Positions 12,254-24,084 of a stretch of 64,000 nt of DNA are shown in pieces. Source of the DNA: Terfezia claveryi. Taxonomy: Eukaryota; Ascomycota; Pezizomycetes; Pezizales; Pezizaceae. The stretch's first letter is position 1, and each line of letters starts with the position of its first letter. Below the pieces are notes generated by a model that had not been told where the DNA came from, made no database searches, and saw nothing but the letters and a program-made list of their open reading frames with translations. The DNA lies in contig WHUX01000048.1 in NCBI GenBank assembly GCA_015179025.1, positions 279,740 through 343,739 on the forward strand, given 5' to 3'. The position numbers and the translations under genes were made by a program.

Positions 12254-12499
12254 CTACTTGAGCTGCAATTGTCACTTTTAAAATCCATATCTGGTAAAGA
12301 CATACCCGGGGAGGCCAGCTTCCCCAAGTATATCTATTATGTATTCTCGAGGAGGCCAATCCCTCACTAGGCCAGGCCACCCGAATAAGCATATGTGTTC
12401 TCGGGCAGGCCAGAATAGGTATAAATTCAAAACCCGCTGAGCTGCTATGACAGATGAAACATGGGGACGCTGGAGTCGGAGACATACATGTAGGGACAG

Positions 12500-13308
12500 C
12501 TAAAAACTACCTTATTGCCATTGCACCCTTTCGAGTGTAGACTCATAATATGAAAAATATGTTTGCAAGATACCGTACCTACAAAACTCAAGTTTTCTTA
12601 CTTCTAGTAACATACCAGACATAAATATAGGCCCTTCTACTCTGGCGATATATATCAACTATCTACGTAGTACGTACAAAACACGCAACTGGATCTCTGG
12701 GCATGGAAGGATGCTGGCATGGCGTGTCGTCGGACTTGCCAGCGTATGCCTGAAGAGATTTTGTGCTCAGAATATCAAATATTGGAAATCTAGAGGATTC
12801 TATGTGACGCTGGTGGTTTCTAGTTCACTTGATTGTTGATGCTAGCTTTCCTGGACATACGAGACTTCAGGCTACGGTAAACCTAAGAAACTTCTTGAAA
12901 TTCAATAGGGCGGGATAATTCAAGTACGGAGATATTTCCCCTCCCTGCCATGCCCGGCGTACGGCCCTTATGCTCAGTAAGTTGCAGTATTACCTCCCTA
13001 GTATGCCACGGTTTGATTGTGTATCCAGATGCAAGTATTGAGCAGTAGGTGTGAAAGGTATATCTGATGTAGCATTGGGATTGATAGATAACAACCAATC
13101 GCGAAACCACCCACGTGCCCTTTACTATGAGTATGCACAAGGTCATTCTCGTAGGGACATTCGGAACTAGAGCGCTGCAGTATAGCGAGTGTCCATTAGG
13201 GTGAAGTTTACACAGAATGCTAACACGGTGTAAGGAAATTAATGTCATTTGATATAATTGCGTGACCGAAGGTTTGCGTTCACACAGTAACAAAATAACC
13301 AAACAAGT
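12500..13308. other. No gene recognised
   Basis: About 0.8 kb between two LINE tails. A 161-codon open frame on the minus strand (12883-13368) runs into the LINE tail at its 5' end and shows no domain. I do not call it a gene. Confidence 0.4.
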
Positions 13309-13321
13309 TAAGATATGGTTC

Positions 13322-13408
13322 TCCACCGGGCTTCCGCGTGGCTCCTCATAGCCCCCTACGGGCTGCATAGGAGTACTGAGTATTTAAAAAAAAAAAAAAA
13401 AAAAAAAA
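13322..13408 (+). mobile_element. 87-bp LINE tail with 13-bp TSD
   Basis: CCACCGGGCTTCCGCGTGG and GCCCCCTACGGGC stem-loops, GGAGTACTGAG and a long A run. Exact repeats TAAGATATGGTTC flank it (13309-13321 and 13409-13421). Confidence 0.93.
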
Positions 13409-13513
13409 TAAGATATGGTTCATAGCCAAAATATCCTCAATTTCAACGCAAGAATGTGTTGTAGAGTCTGCCAAGCAACGTGAACGTGGAGGGACACCTC
13501 GGATTTGGTGTCC

Positions 13514-14077
13514 CTAGTTCATCTTGTTCCTCCAGAATTCCACCTTCCACCACTTCTTCTCCCTCTTTCTCCTCCTCTCCTCCTTCTCTGCCAGATACTG
13601 GGCAACTGCCCATTCCCTCTCTGCCAGTTGCCTCAATCTCTCTGCCATCTCCTCCTCCATTTCTCCCAGGTGTCTGAGGGCGATTTCAAGTTGGCCCTCT
13701 TTGTCTCTGACCGCCCTTGCCCTCCTGAAAATGGAAGCACGCTCAAGATCAATTCGATCCTGCATGCCTACCATTTCCTCGTTCATCCGCGTGACGCGTT
13801 CGAGGAGCTGTTTGTAGCGGTGCATTGGTACCACCCAGTTCTTCGCAATGGCATACTCGAGGAACGCACTGAGACTCGCAGTGTCTGGGGTGAAGTGCGG
13901 GTCCGAAAAGAGGGGGATTGCGGCTTCGATGTCCGCTTCTGGGATGGTAGGGAGGCTGGCGGGAGGGTGATACCCTGAACTGGCTTGGTTGTGGGAATCA
14001 ATATTAGCAGAGTTATATGCAATGGGGGGATGATGGATGGAATGGCGAAGACGAACCAAATGAGCGAGGGGGATCAA
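13514..14077 (-). CDS. Hypothetical coiled-coil protein, probably an exon without its start
   Basis: The frame is open for about 190 codons on the minus strand and ends in a stop at 13514. The N-terminal half is Pro/Ser/His-rich. The C-terminal half is a strongly charged heptad-like coiled coil (LERVTRMNEEMVGMQDRI, then EMEEEMAERLRQLAEREW) ending in a basic tail (EERRRKREKKWW). Such even composition is unlikely by chance, so I think it codes. There is no ATG at the 5' end: the frame continues to a TAA just upstream of about 14103. It is therefore either a downstream exon or a gene that has lost its start. No domain family was recognised. Confidence 0.4.
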   Translation of the reverse strand: MIPLAHLVRLRHSIHHPPIAYNSANIDSHNQASSGYHPPASLPTIPEADIEAAIPLFSDPHFTPDTASLSAFLEYAIAKNWVVPMHRYKQLLERVTRMNEEMVGMQDRIDLERASIFRRARAVRDKEGQLEIALRHLGEMEEEMAERLRQLAEREWAVAQYLAEKEERRRKREKKWWKVEFWRNKMN

Positions 14078-16731
14078 CTCTGTTGGAGAGGGCTGGACAT
14101 GAGTTTGTTGTTTTGTTGGAACGCGCCATTAGGACTTTTGTTTGCTTTCTTTCGGGACTACCTAGATGTGACTGCTATTCATATGATTAGTCGTAAATTG
14201 CTATGCAGATGGATTGACGATGAATTACCGATGCCTAAGATTGAGAAAAGCTTCTTTGTGCCTTGAATGTCTGATGTTTGCTAGATAAAAACCTTGTCAG
14301 TCACACCTGCGTAGCAAATGAGCTGAGGATAACTTACTGATCCTAATTTATGCTGGGATTACAATCCTAACTGAATATGTTTTTTTTCAGAGCACGTTCT
14401 GAAGGTTCGCTGGGTTGATTGTGGTGATATTTGTGTTGGAGCACGCACGGTTTGGGTGGTAGATAAGGCTTCAGGTGATACCCCTCATCTTGCTTACTGA
14501 TGTTCTGCTTACTGATGTTCTGGAGAGGCAAGTTCAACTACCACAGTTGGCATAGCGACTAGTCAGATGACTACATGCGATATAGTATTAAATACCTCGC
14601 AAGTAAGACACATTAAGACATGTTCACATGTATATCGAAGGAAGGCAATGCTCCAGGAGAGTACATCTATCTGGATAAGAGCGTATTTCCAACCTGCTGC
14701 AAGAAAAGTCGACGGAATGTAGTACTGACGTATGGCAGAACCAGGGCGGGGCGACTAGCAACCTCCCTGAGGTGGGCATATATTGCGGGCGTCAAGTGGA
14801 TGCCATAGTCTCATGCCAAGACTCTAGTCAATCGCATAGCTTCGCATTTGCTGAGACTACGGATGCCAAACGACTCACGTGCCAACCAGACTAACGACTC
14901 ACGCTCAGGAGTATTGCCCATTCCTATGGACTTGCAGTTCAACCATGCACCATTCAGAAATTACCAGGAAGACGAGCACGGATCCCGGGCACCCTTGGGA
15001 ATCACACCGACACTCGACCCGGCAGGAGGTGATTGGGAAGCGAATCGAGGTACATAAGCAGAGGGTCGTGGAGAGGGTCTCGGTTAAGGAATGAGAAGGA
15101 GAGGATCCTAGGCAAGGCCGTGAAAAGAGTAGTAACACCGTGGTTATGAAGATAAGACTGTCCACAGTCGGCCATTTCTGTGGACAGGCACCCAATTCCC
15201 CTGATATATCTGACATGAAGCTGATCATCGGCTGTCCTAGAGCAACCACACGCGCACCCACCAGGTGCAAGCTGGGGAAATGCCCAGCTGTGCCGAGGAT
15301 AGCAGCAGAAATCAGGTAGCATAAATAGGGACATGTTCTGCTGAGTGGGAGTTTCACTTCAAATAAATATCATGGAAGAACTGCTCCTTACTGTCAGGGT
15401 ACACACGGCAGATTGGTCCTGGGATGCTGCTCAACTACGTCGTCAGAGATGCCGCCCCGCCCCGCCCCGCCCCTGCCCCTTTTCGGCTTCTATAGGGGAC
15501 AATAATAAGGGTATCTGGTTGTGCTTTTCATTCTTTGGGATGAGAAACCCTCCTGCCCTGAGCGTTTGAGATATCAACCTTCCCCCCTGCTGCCTTCTTA
15601 AAAAACTTTCTTTTAAATATAAATTAGGTTTAGGGTTATAGGCTGCTATTCAAAGCAGCAAACTTAAAAACTGCTTTAATTCCAAAAAGCTGTATTTCAA
15701 AACCAGACTACCTAGTGAGTTGCCCAAAAAAGAAACTACCATAATGACGAACTCGACTTGTGGTCCTAATAGTTATGCCTTGCTAGATGTGTCTACTATA
15801 GAACTCTAATAGTAAGATACCTAGTACTCTGACTATCACGATTTCTGTTTCTTAGGCCCGAGCTCTGCTCGTGCTACGGTGGAGTTGGGATACCATCCTA
15901 CAGAGATTCTACAAACAGGGAGTGGATATACATATGGCAAAGAAGCTACTGTGCGCCTAAAAAGCTATTGATTTGCTATGCCACAAGTTATACACCCTGT
16001 CATTGCCTTTTTTGTCTAGCCCATTCATCGCACTTGATTTTCTCACTCAAAAATGACCGGTTCTCATTAAACATGCAATACCCGTGTATCGACATTTTAA
16101 CCAGATCAGTTTCAAGGGCGATTGCGAAAACTACATCCCTCTGGGACCCTGTCGTTTAAAATATGAATTGGTAAGTAATATATGGCATTTGTAATCACAA
16201 GCAACCGGCAATCAGCCTACGACTATGACCATTTTTTTTCAATAAACAGATAATTTTCCGCATTACACAGAATTTTAAAACATCTTTGTTACCCAATCGG
16301 GCCACTACGGCAGGCGTCCTCATAGTACTATTCTTTCACTAATGCCGAATAGATGACTTGCACTGACTCATAACCTAACCTCCACAAAGCAACGAACAGT
16401 TGAAGCATAGAATCTGCTCGTTCATTCCTCGAGTTGTTCTGGAAAACTGTATGTGTCCTAATCCTAGACAAGATAAAAAGGAAGGAATCGGGATTCATCC
16501 GGAAAAATGATATCTAGTCGTCAGAGGGTATGTTTAGGGGTATCCGGTGGTTAGAGGGAATGTTGGTGATGTTTAGGGGTCTCCGGATGTATATACGGGG
16601 TATCCGAATGCATATATGTTCATTTTACTACACATGTTGCTACAGGCATATATTCTCTATAAGCATGGGGGTCGACTGCCCGATGACATGCTTGTAGCGG
16701 ACTCCTACTGTACAAAGATCTGGCGGCAGGC
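14078..16731. other. No gene recognised, apart from a micro-insertion at 14.88 kb
   Basis: Short overlapping open frames around 14.85-15.36 kb lie on both strands and have no domain. 15440-15480 contains a short CCCCG repeat. I see no RNA gene. Confidence 0.4.
14879..14893 (-). mobile_element. TAGTCTGG micro-insertion (15 bp)
   Basis: On the minus strand it reads exactly TAGTCTGGTTGGCAC. Direct repeats ACGACTCAC flank it at 14870-14878 and 14894-14902, and the match can be extended to 10 bp with a one-base shift of the boundary. Nothing else is inserted. Confidence 0.85.
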
Positions 16732-16740
16732 AGGTCAGAA

Positions 16741-16811
16741 AGGTTGTATTTTGGAGAAGAAAAAAAAAAAGGTCAGAATCAGTTTTTATTTTATTTTATT
16801 TTTGATTACTC
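16741..16811. mobile_element. Two micro-insertions at one target
   Basis: The 9-mer AGGTCAGAA occurs three times, at 16732-16740, 16770-16778 and 16812-16820. The first interval (29 bp) ends in a poly(A) run. The second (33 bp) is T-rich and, read on the minus strand, is GAGTAATCA plus an A-rich tail, like the end of the shared LINE tail (GGAGTAATGA). This fits two independent, opposite-strand, nearly fully truncated LINE insertions that used the same site. Confidence 0.7.
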
Positions 16812-16820
16812 AGGTCAGAA

Positions 16821-19800
16821 CGGTAATAATCCTACCAACGGGAGCACAAACAAGTACCCTCCGACAGCAGCCCGGACACCAACTCGGCCACATGTCGTGC
16901 TTGTATAAGCGGAGGGCCTGATGAGCCGATGGCTGTGGTGGCAGCTCAATTCGTTTCTGTATATTCGTTCACGGATAGGTTATATGTCTTTCTGTATAGT
17001 TCTATCCATTCAAGCATTAGTATCGAGGCCACAAGATACCGAGTATTGATGGATTAGAAATTTTCTCAATCCTACCTGTCCTGCTCACCAGCGTCCCAAT
17101 TTTCCTCTGACAAAAACACCTCCACCCCCGTATCTTTCCTATACCACCTGCGCTCTAAAGTTCTCCGAATTTGATGTTTCAAGGTTCTATCTAGGCCTAC
17201 TCAACGTCCTGATTCCATTTCTGTAATCCCTTTTATGATCGGACTAAAACTCATGGAGATATAAGACTTTTAATAAGGTCAAAAAGGTCTATGAGGAAGT
17301 TTACCTATTATTAGTAATAACTCTGTGAATAATTTGGGTATCGAGATGAACTAAGATTCTATAATCTTCTATGCATTGATACCTTTCCAATGGTAATCTA
17401 CTTGTGACCTACGGTTCTCTATTCATAGAGTTATGTGCAGTTGAAAATTATTTTCAATGGACACTAGACGCTATTAAGTGAATACTGCTGGAAACTCAAT
17501 TAGATGACTCTATGATATTGTCAGATAGTAATTCAATAGTATCGGAGATTGGTAATGCATCGGAAGTTGAATTTATCCCAACATTCTCTTCGACCACCCC
17601 TACGCACTCCCGCAATGTCCTTTGCCTTCGCCGACCACTTTCTGCTGCTGTTTGTGCACCCTCAACTCGGCGTCATTCTCTGTAGAAAAATTACTGTTGG
17701 GTTGAATTTATGGGCATATTGCCTGGCTGTTGTAAATTGGTCGTAGAATAGATTGTAGAAAAAGTTGTAGAAAGAGTTGTAGAAAAAGTTGTACAATGGA
17801 TTGTAGCAGAGGTTGAACGGAATCTTATGAGCCACTCCCATAATTGATGTCAGACCCAAGAGAACTTCAGATTGCATCATCAGTTGCTAATAACCCCTGG
17901 TACTAACTAAGTAAACCCGGCTAGTACTTAAATTCCTCTGCTAGTGTCCATTTTTCTTAATAAGAATATTACGGAAATCTAATAATATGCTTATAGAGTT
18001 TTTATTCTTATTTGGATGAGGGCGGCCTTATAGTGAATTTATTCTTGTAACGGAAATGGTTGTTTAGAACATTCTACTTTCCCCTATTCAATCCGAAACA
18101 AAAACGCCGAGTTCTACATGCTCATCGCTGCCTTCCAACCACTCCCTAATATCCAGTAGCAAACCATAAATCTCTGACTGAACCCAGCGTCAAACACAAG
18201 ATGTGGGAACATCGGTACCTGCAAAATCATTAGCTGGTTATATATAGTGGGTGAAGGCATATCACCGCAATATCCGCTTAGTTCGTATACGAAAAAAACC
18301 TTCTTGGTTCGTTTGCACCCACTCGAACCCCTCCTCCTCTTCCCCTAGGGTGGGCTCACCATCAAGTTTCTACCACGGGGCAGGGGAGGAGATATTTCCG
18401 CTGTTGTAAGTTCAACGCAGTGCCTTCCGGAGGGGCGATGAAATTTGACAGGAGGTTAGTCAAGGAGCTGAGGGACTTACGAGGAGGATCCTGAGTATAG
18501 ATATCAGGGTGGCGGCAGTGACGGCAGCGGTGGTATGTAATCCAATTGGTTCGCCGAAGCGCAAGGTATGATGAAAGTGTTTCAAACACGTTGTATCTAT
18601 ACATCAGGTCCTATACCTCAATACTAATTCATGAGCATGCTTAATGGATTCATATGTAAGTGGTGATCAGGGGATGTTGTTGTAGAGACTCATGATGTCT
18701 TACTGGATGATATCCGGGGCGGGAGAGGAGGATGGGGGGAAGAAGGGGGGATAGGGCGCGGGTATCTAGAGCAGGATGATGTGTTGGAGATTCTGGGGAG
18801 CGTAGCGCAAAATCCTAACTGATCGAGATATGTAGATCAAGCAGGTTGGCAAAATTATGCTTGATTTACAAAGAGGAAAATAAGAATATTCTATGAAACT
18901 TCCGAGTGAATCCGAGAATTGTAGGCGAAAATACAGTGCCTATACATCAACATCGACGAACATGAATGATACTATTTGATATAGAACTTCAGCTTTCTCT
19001 GTTGCTCGAGGCATGCTTATAGGTGGTGATGATACCTATGTCATGTCACTTGCAGGAAATTTAATCAAGCCGGTCAATATGTTTCAGTTATTTTGGATGC
19101 GTCGCTGGCGCTGAAAACCCCGTACATGATACAGGGTTTTACAGAAACTTATTGACCACCACTTGTAAAATTATCGGTACCCAAGTACTCAGAACTGAGA
19201 GAGTTTGATAAAGGAAAGTTGTCGCATGGTGCGTCAAAAAGAGATTGCTCAGAAGGGAGTTTTCGCAACTACAATCTCAAGCTAAGACTCTGGTGTATGC
19301 TTCGACAAAGGCCTAGGCTAAACCACTCACGTCTTTAAGAATGAGAGAGAAGGAATTATCCAATCGTATGAACAGAATAAGAAGTTTAAGGTCGAAAGAT
19401 GGGTCGAGTGCTAGTAGTATGGAATAACTCTTTTATACTATCAAAAAAGGCTATGGCGGACTAGTCTGGAGTGAATCGACTGAAGAAAAAAGAGACAGAA
19501 GAATGGGAAAGGGTCGCTCTTAAATACAATCCTCCCAGGAGGGTCGGGTAAACAGAATCCCGAAGAACCCTAACCCCGAGCCCTAGACCCTAAGAGTACC
19601 CCAATTTACAGGGGAGAGAGGTAAGACAAAGCGCGCAGGGATCCCTCAAAAATGAAAAAGAAAAACAATGACTAAGAAAACCTCAAGGAAAGGGAAAACC
19701 CGATCCGCCAAAAGGAGAAAAAGGAAAGGAAAAGAAACCTTTTACAAAGCCCCCACCCCCCCTCCCTTCTTTTCTTTTTGTTGGTGAGGGGAGTGGAGAG

Positions 19801-20138
19801 CGGCACGTTGTCTTTTTCTTTCCTTCCATGATGGTCGCGGCGACGGTGCTTGCCACCTGCCCTTTCTTTCCTAAAAGGCCGGAGGAAAGAGGGAGAACCT
19901 TGTCAGCCGTGAGACCGCCGGATCCTACCCCCACCAAGAGTACCAGGATGAGGAGGGCGAAGATGACCAACGGGGTGTGCAACAACAACGGTGGGAGAAG
20001 ACATCGTGATTCGGGTAGAGGGCCGATTACACAAACCAGTCTTTATGGGAGCCGTAGGTTACTGGGGACGTGACACCGGAGAGGTATTAGAGTCGATTCA
20101 ATGGGCGTCGAGGGAGGAGTTTGCACCCTTGCAATTTT
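16821..20138. other. No gene recognised
   Basis: About 3.3 kb without a supportable gene. A 12-bp tandem tract is listed separately. 18.7-18.8 kb is purine-rich. 19.7-20.1 kb holds open frames on both strands, including a hydrophobic one on the minus strand, but none has an ATG in a sensible place. Confidence 0.4.
17742..17814. repeat. 12-bp tandem repeat, about six units
   Basis: The unit GTTGTAGAAAAA and variants repeat in tandem. In one minus-strand frame it would encode a four-residue Phe/Tyr/Asn repeat, but there is no sign of a real gene around it. Confidence 0.85.
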
Positions 20139-20665
20139 TTTTAAAAAAGAAAAATACTCCTTACTCCTATTCGGTCCCAGTACATAAGGGGACCATGAGG
20201 AGCCACCCGGAAACCCGGGTGGATTCAGGACCAGGCAAGTTAATCTGCCATGTCCGGCGTCTATGTACCGCAAAATAAGAGTGACAAACAAACAACATCG
20301 TCGCGACGTGATAAATAACAAACGAAGTGTCATAAAACCCGCTCGTTCTTCCAACCATGTGTCTGTATAACCCTTGCCAATATAGAAACCTAACCGCTTC
20401 CAACCATGTGTGTATATAGGAAGCCAAAGAAGGCTTCTACGGCATTCCAGTCATCCCCATCCTCCTCCTTGACCCATATAGGGCGATTAAGGTCTTCCCA
20501 ATCCTTGATATTGCCTAGAGCGGCCCTCTGCTCGCTGGTGTCTGGACAGTGAAAGACTAGATGTTCCCCATCCTGCGTATGGTGACTGCATGGGTATGCG
20601 CTGGAGTTTGATTTCCCAATCTTATGGAGCCAGTGTTTCTGGGGCCGCTGTGGCTGCGGAAACAA
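20139..20665 (-). mobile_element. LINE 3' end, second family, with C-terminal zinc finger
   Basis: Minus-strand element with poly(A) at its left and the shared tail in its ATTCGGTCCC..GGGGACC form. Upstream it enters the reverse-transcriptase ORF, whose last about 90 codons are open to 20390. These carry a Cys/His knuckle (YPCSHHTQDGEHLVFHCP) and the end motif DWNAVEAFFGFLY. The protein is clearly divergent from the copy at 40.3-40.6 kb (CACGHPSETGEHIVFTCP ... YEATAAFFRLLY), yet the 3' tail is nearly the same. That shows two LINE families using one tail. No TSD was found. Confidence 0.85.
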
Positions 20666-20770
20666 CAGGGTCTAAATGAAACATAAAACAACACAATACG
20701 GATATGCACAAGAATGGCTGAGTAGTTGAGCCAGACGTAGAAAATAAACCCACCGGGTAAGCCCGTGGGT

Positions 20771-21388
20771 TCACTCTCTAACGCATAACTTACTGCCAGT
20801 CTGTAGGCTGGCCCCTACTAGCCCTTTGTTGTAGGTTGATATGCTATTGGACATCGCTGTATCCTTTGGTTTCTGGCATGGGATTGTTGTTAGAGGTAAT
20901 GGTGACAGAGCTGGATGTAGACCTTCTGTAGGAACTGCTGGGAGTGATGGTAACTGAGCTGCCGGTTTAGTTGTTGGGGTCTTTAGTAGGGCCGGTTCAA
21001 CCATCGCTGGGCTCCTAACTGGTAGTGGTGATACTACCCGTGCCACTGCGCCCGCCCCTCCAGTCAGTTCCCCCATGAGTTTCGAGTTTCCACTGTATTG
21101 AAAGGATTGTTTGCAACTCGGACCATGCTCGATGTCTTTCCCCCGCCTGCCAACTGCTGCCAACCCTGTGCTTACCGGTAGGCTTCTTGATTCCTCGTGG
21201 AACTGCTTCCTCGCCGTTTTATCTCTTTCATGCCTTCTTCCTTGATTCATTCCACCCCTTTTTTCACCCCTTCGGCCGCGGCAATAAAAAAATACGACAC
21301 TTCGATCCCATGGGTGTGATCCCTTATTGGAATATATGTTAACGAAAAGGCCGAAATTCGCCCCACCATCATTTAGGCCAGGTCGCAC
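20771..21388 (-). CDS. Uncertain open frame, no recognisable product
   Basis: About 205 codons are open, but the frame begins at a non-ATG codon. The translation is low in complexity and Pro/Thr/Leu-rich towards the C-terminus (TTKPAAQLPSLPAVPTEG), with a basic middle part. I recognise no domain, signal peptide or neighbours that would give it a role. It could be an exon or chance. Confidence 0.2.
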   Translation of the reverse strand: MRPGLNDGGANFGLFVNIYSNKGSHPWDRSVVFFYCRGRRGEKRGGMNQGRRHERDKTARKQFHEESRSLPVSTGLAAVGRRGKDIEHGPSCKQSFQYSGNSKLMGELTGGAGAVARVVSPLPVRSPAMVEPALLKTPTTKPAAQLPSLPAVPTEGLHPALSPLPLTTIPCQKPKDTAMSNSISTYNKGLVGASLQTGSKLCVRE

Positions 21389-22080
21389 TAAGCGGATCCA
21401 CGGTCACCGGAGGAGGCATCAGACAAGCCACTAAAGCCCGCAGGAGCCAAGGAGCCTCAGGTTGTCGATACGATCTCGCACATATCACACTCACGATTAT
21501 AGAGATAGACGAGCGGAGAGATCCAAGTGTCCAACGAAGGAAGGTACGAATAAAGCGAGATGATCACAGCAGAGAGATAAATATGAAGAAGACGTTCTAA
21601 TATGCAGTGAGTGCATGTATTGTATTGTAGTGAAGACTTGTGTTCAACTTAGTTATCTCGAACAAGTAGGAATATGAACGAGATATATATACATGTATGA
21701 ACGTACATCAAAAGCATGAAGCCACGATATGAGTGCAGGCAAGGTATGAAGCACGCCATATGATGTGCAAGCCGTTGCAAGTGGTACAGGTCAACCTATG
21801 ACTTTGCATCCTATGTAAGCGCATATCCTCTGATAATGCATAGCAAGCTCCTGACGAGTTTTTTGTTAGTAAAAATGACACGCTAAGGGGCTAAAAACTG
21901 CATAACTGTACATTGCATGCATGCTTGTTGGCGCCTTCCCAAAATTCAGATTAGTGTGTACAGGCACTCCGAGATAGCATAGCAGGGTATGAGTTCAGCC
22001 TAAAAGTCAGATATTCTCCCCTGGTCAACAGCAACTAACACGGGTATTCGGATTCAGTGTTATAGCTTAAAGAGCAGAAG
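21389..22080. other. No gene recognised
   Basis: AT-rich from 21.6 kb on. The stretch 21.40-21.68 kb has the feel of a solo LTR (a GTATTGTATTGTAG..ACTTGTGTTCAAC run), but I found neither matching ends nor a target duplication, so I do not call one. Confidence 0.35.
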
Positions 22081-22466
22081 TCCCACATCTTGATACCCGC
22101 ACGGAGGTTAACCATGCACTTGGAGTTCTTCAATTGTATGTTATTCAGACCGCACCCAGTACTGCAGCACTACCAGAAACATCAGCCTTGATTGAGTCTA
22201 TTACTACTCTAACCAACCGCATGGCAGACCTCAATATGAAACGCAAGCAGCAATCACGCCTCGAGAAGTGGCTTAGATCTGATTAAAGTGGGTGGGAACG
22301 GGTCGGGGTATCATGGATTTAGTCGGGATATCATGTATTTAGTCGGTGTGTCATGTATTTAGTTTAATATCAGCTCTTTTTCTCATTTTCGCCGGTACCA
22401 CATAAACCTGTCTTACTGCATCAAAAGTGCTCTGACGGATATTATGCAGTAAGAGAGGTTCGACTG
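22081..22466 (+). pseudogene. 3' end of a pogo/Fot1-type transposase gene with terminal repeat
   Basis: A plus-strand frame gives HALGVLQLYVIQTA ... IESITTLTNRMADLNMKRKQ ... RLEKWLRSD and then a stop. This is the usual C-terminal end of jerky/pogo-type DDE transposases: a short helical pair followed by a basic tail. About 200 bp downstream, TTACTGCATCAAAAGTGCTC ... ATGCAGTAAGAGAGGTTCGA looks like the terminal and sub-terminal repeat, ending near 22466 at a TA. The 5' part of the gene is missing. Confidence 0.65.
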
Positions 22467-22469
22467 TAT

Positions 22470-23600
22470 AGCAAGGTATGGGCGGAATGAACGGCATTCT
22501 AACAACGATTAAGTAATCCAAAGCGTTTTCAGAGCGGTCTCGGAACGATCCTACCTCACAGCGATGATCGCCGGACTTGTTGGCATATCGGATTTCCCCG
22601 GCTACGCAGAGTGACAGGCACCCTCAAAGCAACACGGCTTGCGGGCAGGGACCGGCCTCGGGGTTGGAAAGTCGACCAGGCTGGTCCCAGAGATACCGTT
22701 CCTCGTCATATTAACTTAGAATAACCTGAATACGAGTACTGATTCATAAAGAAAAACGAAGCACAGCTGCCTTAACCAACCAAGTGACTCTAGTGGGTAA
22801 CGACTTTATATACTTAATGTAGATTGGGGAATTACCGTACCACGCTATGGAACCCCCATTCACACAGGATGCCGTTCTCCATTCTAGAACCTTCTTATCG
22901 AACGTCCTCGCACCCTCTCCGTACACATGGGCAGTAACATTTCTGCTCGACATGTCCAGATCCATCTTTTGCAGCTAAATCGCCCCCAGCAGCAGATAGT
23001 TCAACCTCAAGTGTGAGAACGATGCTGGGGGAGTGGGGCCGAGAACTCCGAGTCCTAGGGAAACAGAAAAGAAGGCATGTTTGTCATGGTGCTGAGGGCT
23101 GCACTGTGGATACTTAGTTCTGGATATGTAGTCCGAGCGATGAAGGCGTCGGAACTTCGAGTGGGGTGGCAGCTGTGGAGCATGAAGTCGACGCGGGAAG
23201 GGCGAAACGGTTGTATATATTCTACTCCATCTTTGGACGTATTGTTATAAAAGGGGGTTGGGATAGGCATGAATGGTAACGGGTGAAGTGATGGAAGGGT
23301 CTCAGTAGGTATCGTAGATACCGTATAGAAATTTGATGCTGAGATTGTACATTGTGGATAACGCTTTGTCTTTTGCAGATCATAGTGTATATCGAGGCCG
23401 TAATTTTTTTTTAATAAAAACAAAAAAAAAGATCCCGCACAGACCAGTATGTGCCTGTTCACAAACCTCTGGCAGGTAAACATAATAAAAATAATAATCA
23501 CCGGTAGCTGGCTGTTAACATTCCATAGCCAGGTTCCTACAGTGGGCCCAGTTAGAGAGGGAAGGTATATACTGCTGGATCCGACCCCACTTCCCGTTTC
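22470..23600. other. No gene recognised
   Basis: A 148-codon minus-strand frame (23055-23501) has an exon-like middle part, but no ATG context or domain that I can support. The remainder appears empty. Confidence 0.35.
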
Positions 23601-23608
23601 TTGAACCC

Positions 23609-23692
23609 ATCCACCCAGGCTTCTGGGTGGCTCCCCATGGCCCCCCTAACAGGGCCGCATAGGAGTATCAAGTATTTTAAAAAAAAAAAAAA
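23609..23692 (+). mobile_element. 84-bp LINE tail with short TSD
   Basis: ATCCACCCAGGCTTCTGGGT, then GGCCCCCCTAACAGGGCC, GGAGTATCAAGTATTTT and poly(A). The flanking direct repeat is TGAACCC (23602-23608 and 23693-23699). Confidence 0.88.
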
Positions 23693-23990
23693 TGAACCCG
23701 CGGGTGAATGATTCTGCAGTTAGTGAGTGGCTCCTATGCTACGGTGTCCCTATTTGGGGTCGGTTTATGCCCATGGAGAACAATTGTTGTCGAAATAGTG
23801 GTTACTCTCTCAAGCAAACGGGTTTTACCAATTCTTGTCTTCCATCAAATGTGGTACTTACCCAGGATTTTACCTGATCCTGCCCAGAGGACTGAATACG
23901 AAGTAACTACTTACTGAAAGACTAAAAAAAGAATGACTGCCTAAAGAGCGGTTTCGTTTCATTCTTGTCTACCAGAGAAAAGGAGTAGAC

Positions 23991-23996
23991 AAAAAA
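23991..23996 (-). terminator. RNA polymerase III terminator of the tRNA gene
   Basis: A run of six A on the plus strand (TTTTTT on the coding strand) lies four bases downstream of the tRNA 3' end, as expected for a Pol III stop. Confidence 0.8.
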
Positions 23997-24000
23997 GGAA

Positions 24001-24084
24001 GCCCACTGCGAGGGTCGAACTCGCGACCTTGAGGTCTCTACATTCGTAAAAGCCACACGCTCTAAACCACTGAGCTAAGCGGGC
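24001..24084 (-). tRNA. tRNA-Lys (anticodon UUU) with a small intron
   Basis: Read on the minus strand the acceptor stem is GCCCGCT paired with AGTGGGC (one G-T pair). The D arm is GCTC...GAGC and the T arm is GCGAG-TTCGACC-CTCGC. The anticodon loop reads CTTTTA, giving UUU. The bases between it and the 3' strand of the anticodon stem form an intron of about 11 nt right after position 37, the standard place. With that intron removed one T-T mismatch remains in the anticodon stem. The internal A and B boxes (TAGCTCAGTGG and GGTTCGA-like) are intact and a T6 terminator follows. Confidence 0.9.

Noticed and set aside
14905..15357. 150-codon minus-strand frame
   Set aside because: It overlaps several other frames on both strands, spans no recognisable domain, and has no supporting signals.
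15690..15720. AACCAGACTA at 15701 as another micro-insertion
   Set aside because: No flanking direct repeat, and the motif is only 10 bp. The same applies to TAGTCTGG strings at 19462 and 24533.
19683..19988. Small secreted protein with a hydrophobic N-terminus (minus strand)
   Set aside because: There is no ATG in frame; the frame starts at leucine codons, and the rest is low-complexity Gly/Phe/Pro.
21400..21690. Solo LTR
   Set aside because: LTR-like flavour only; no TG...CA ends or target duplication could be fixed.
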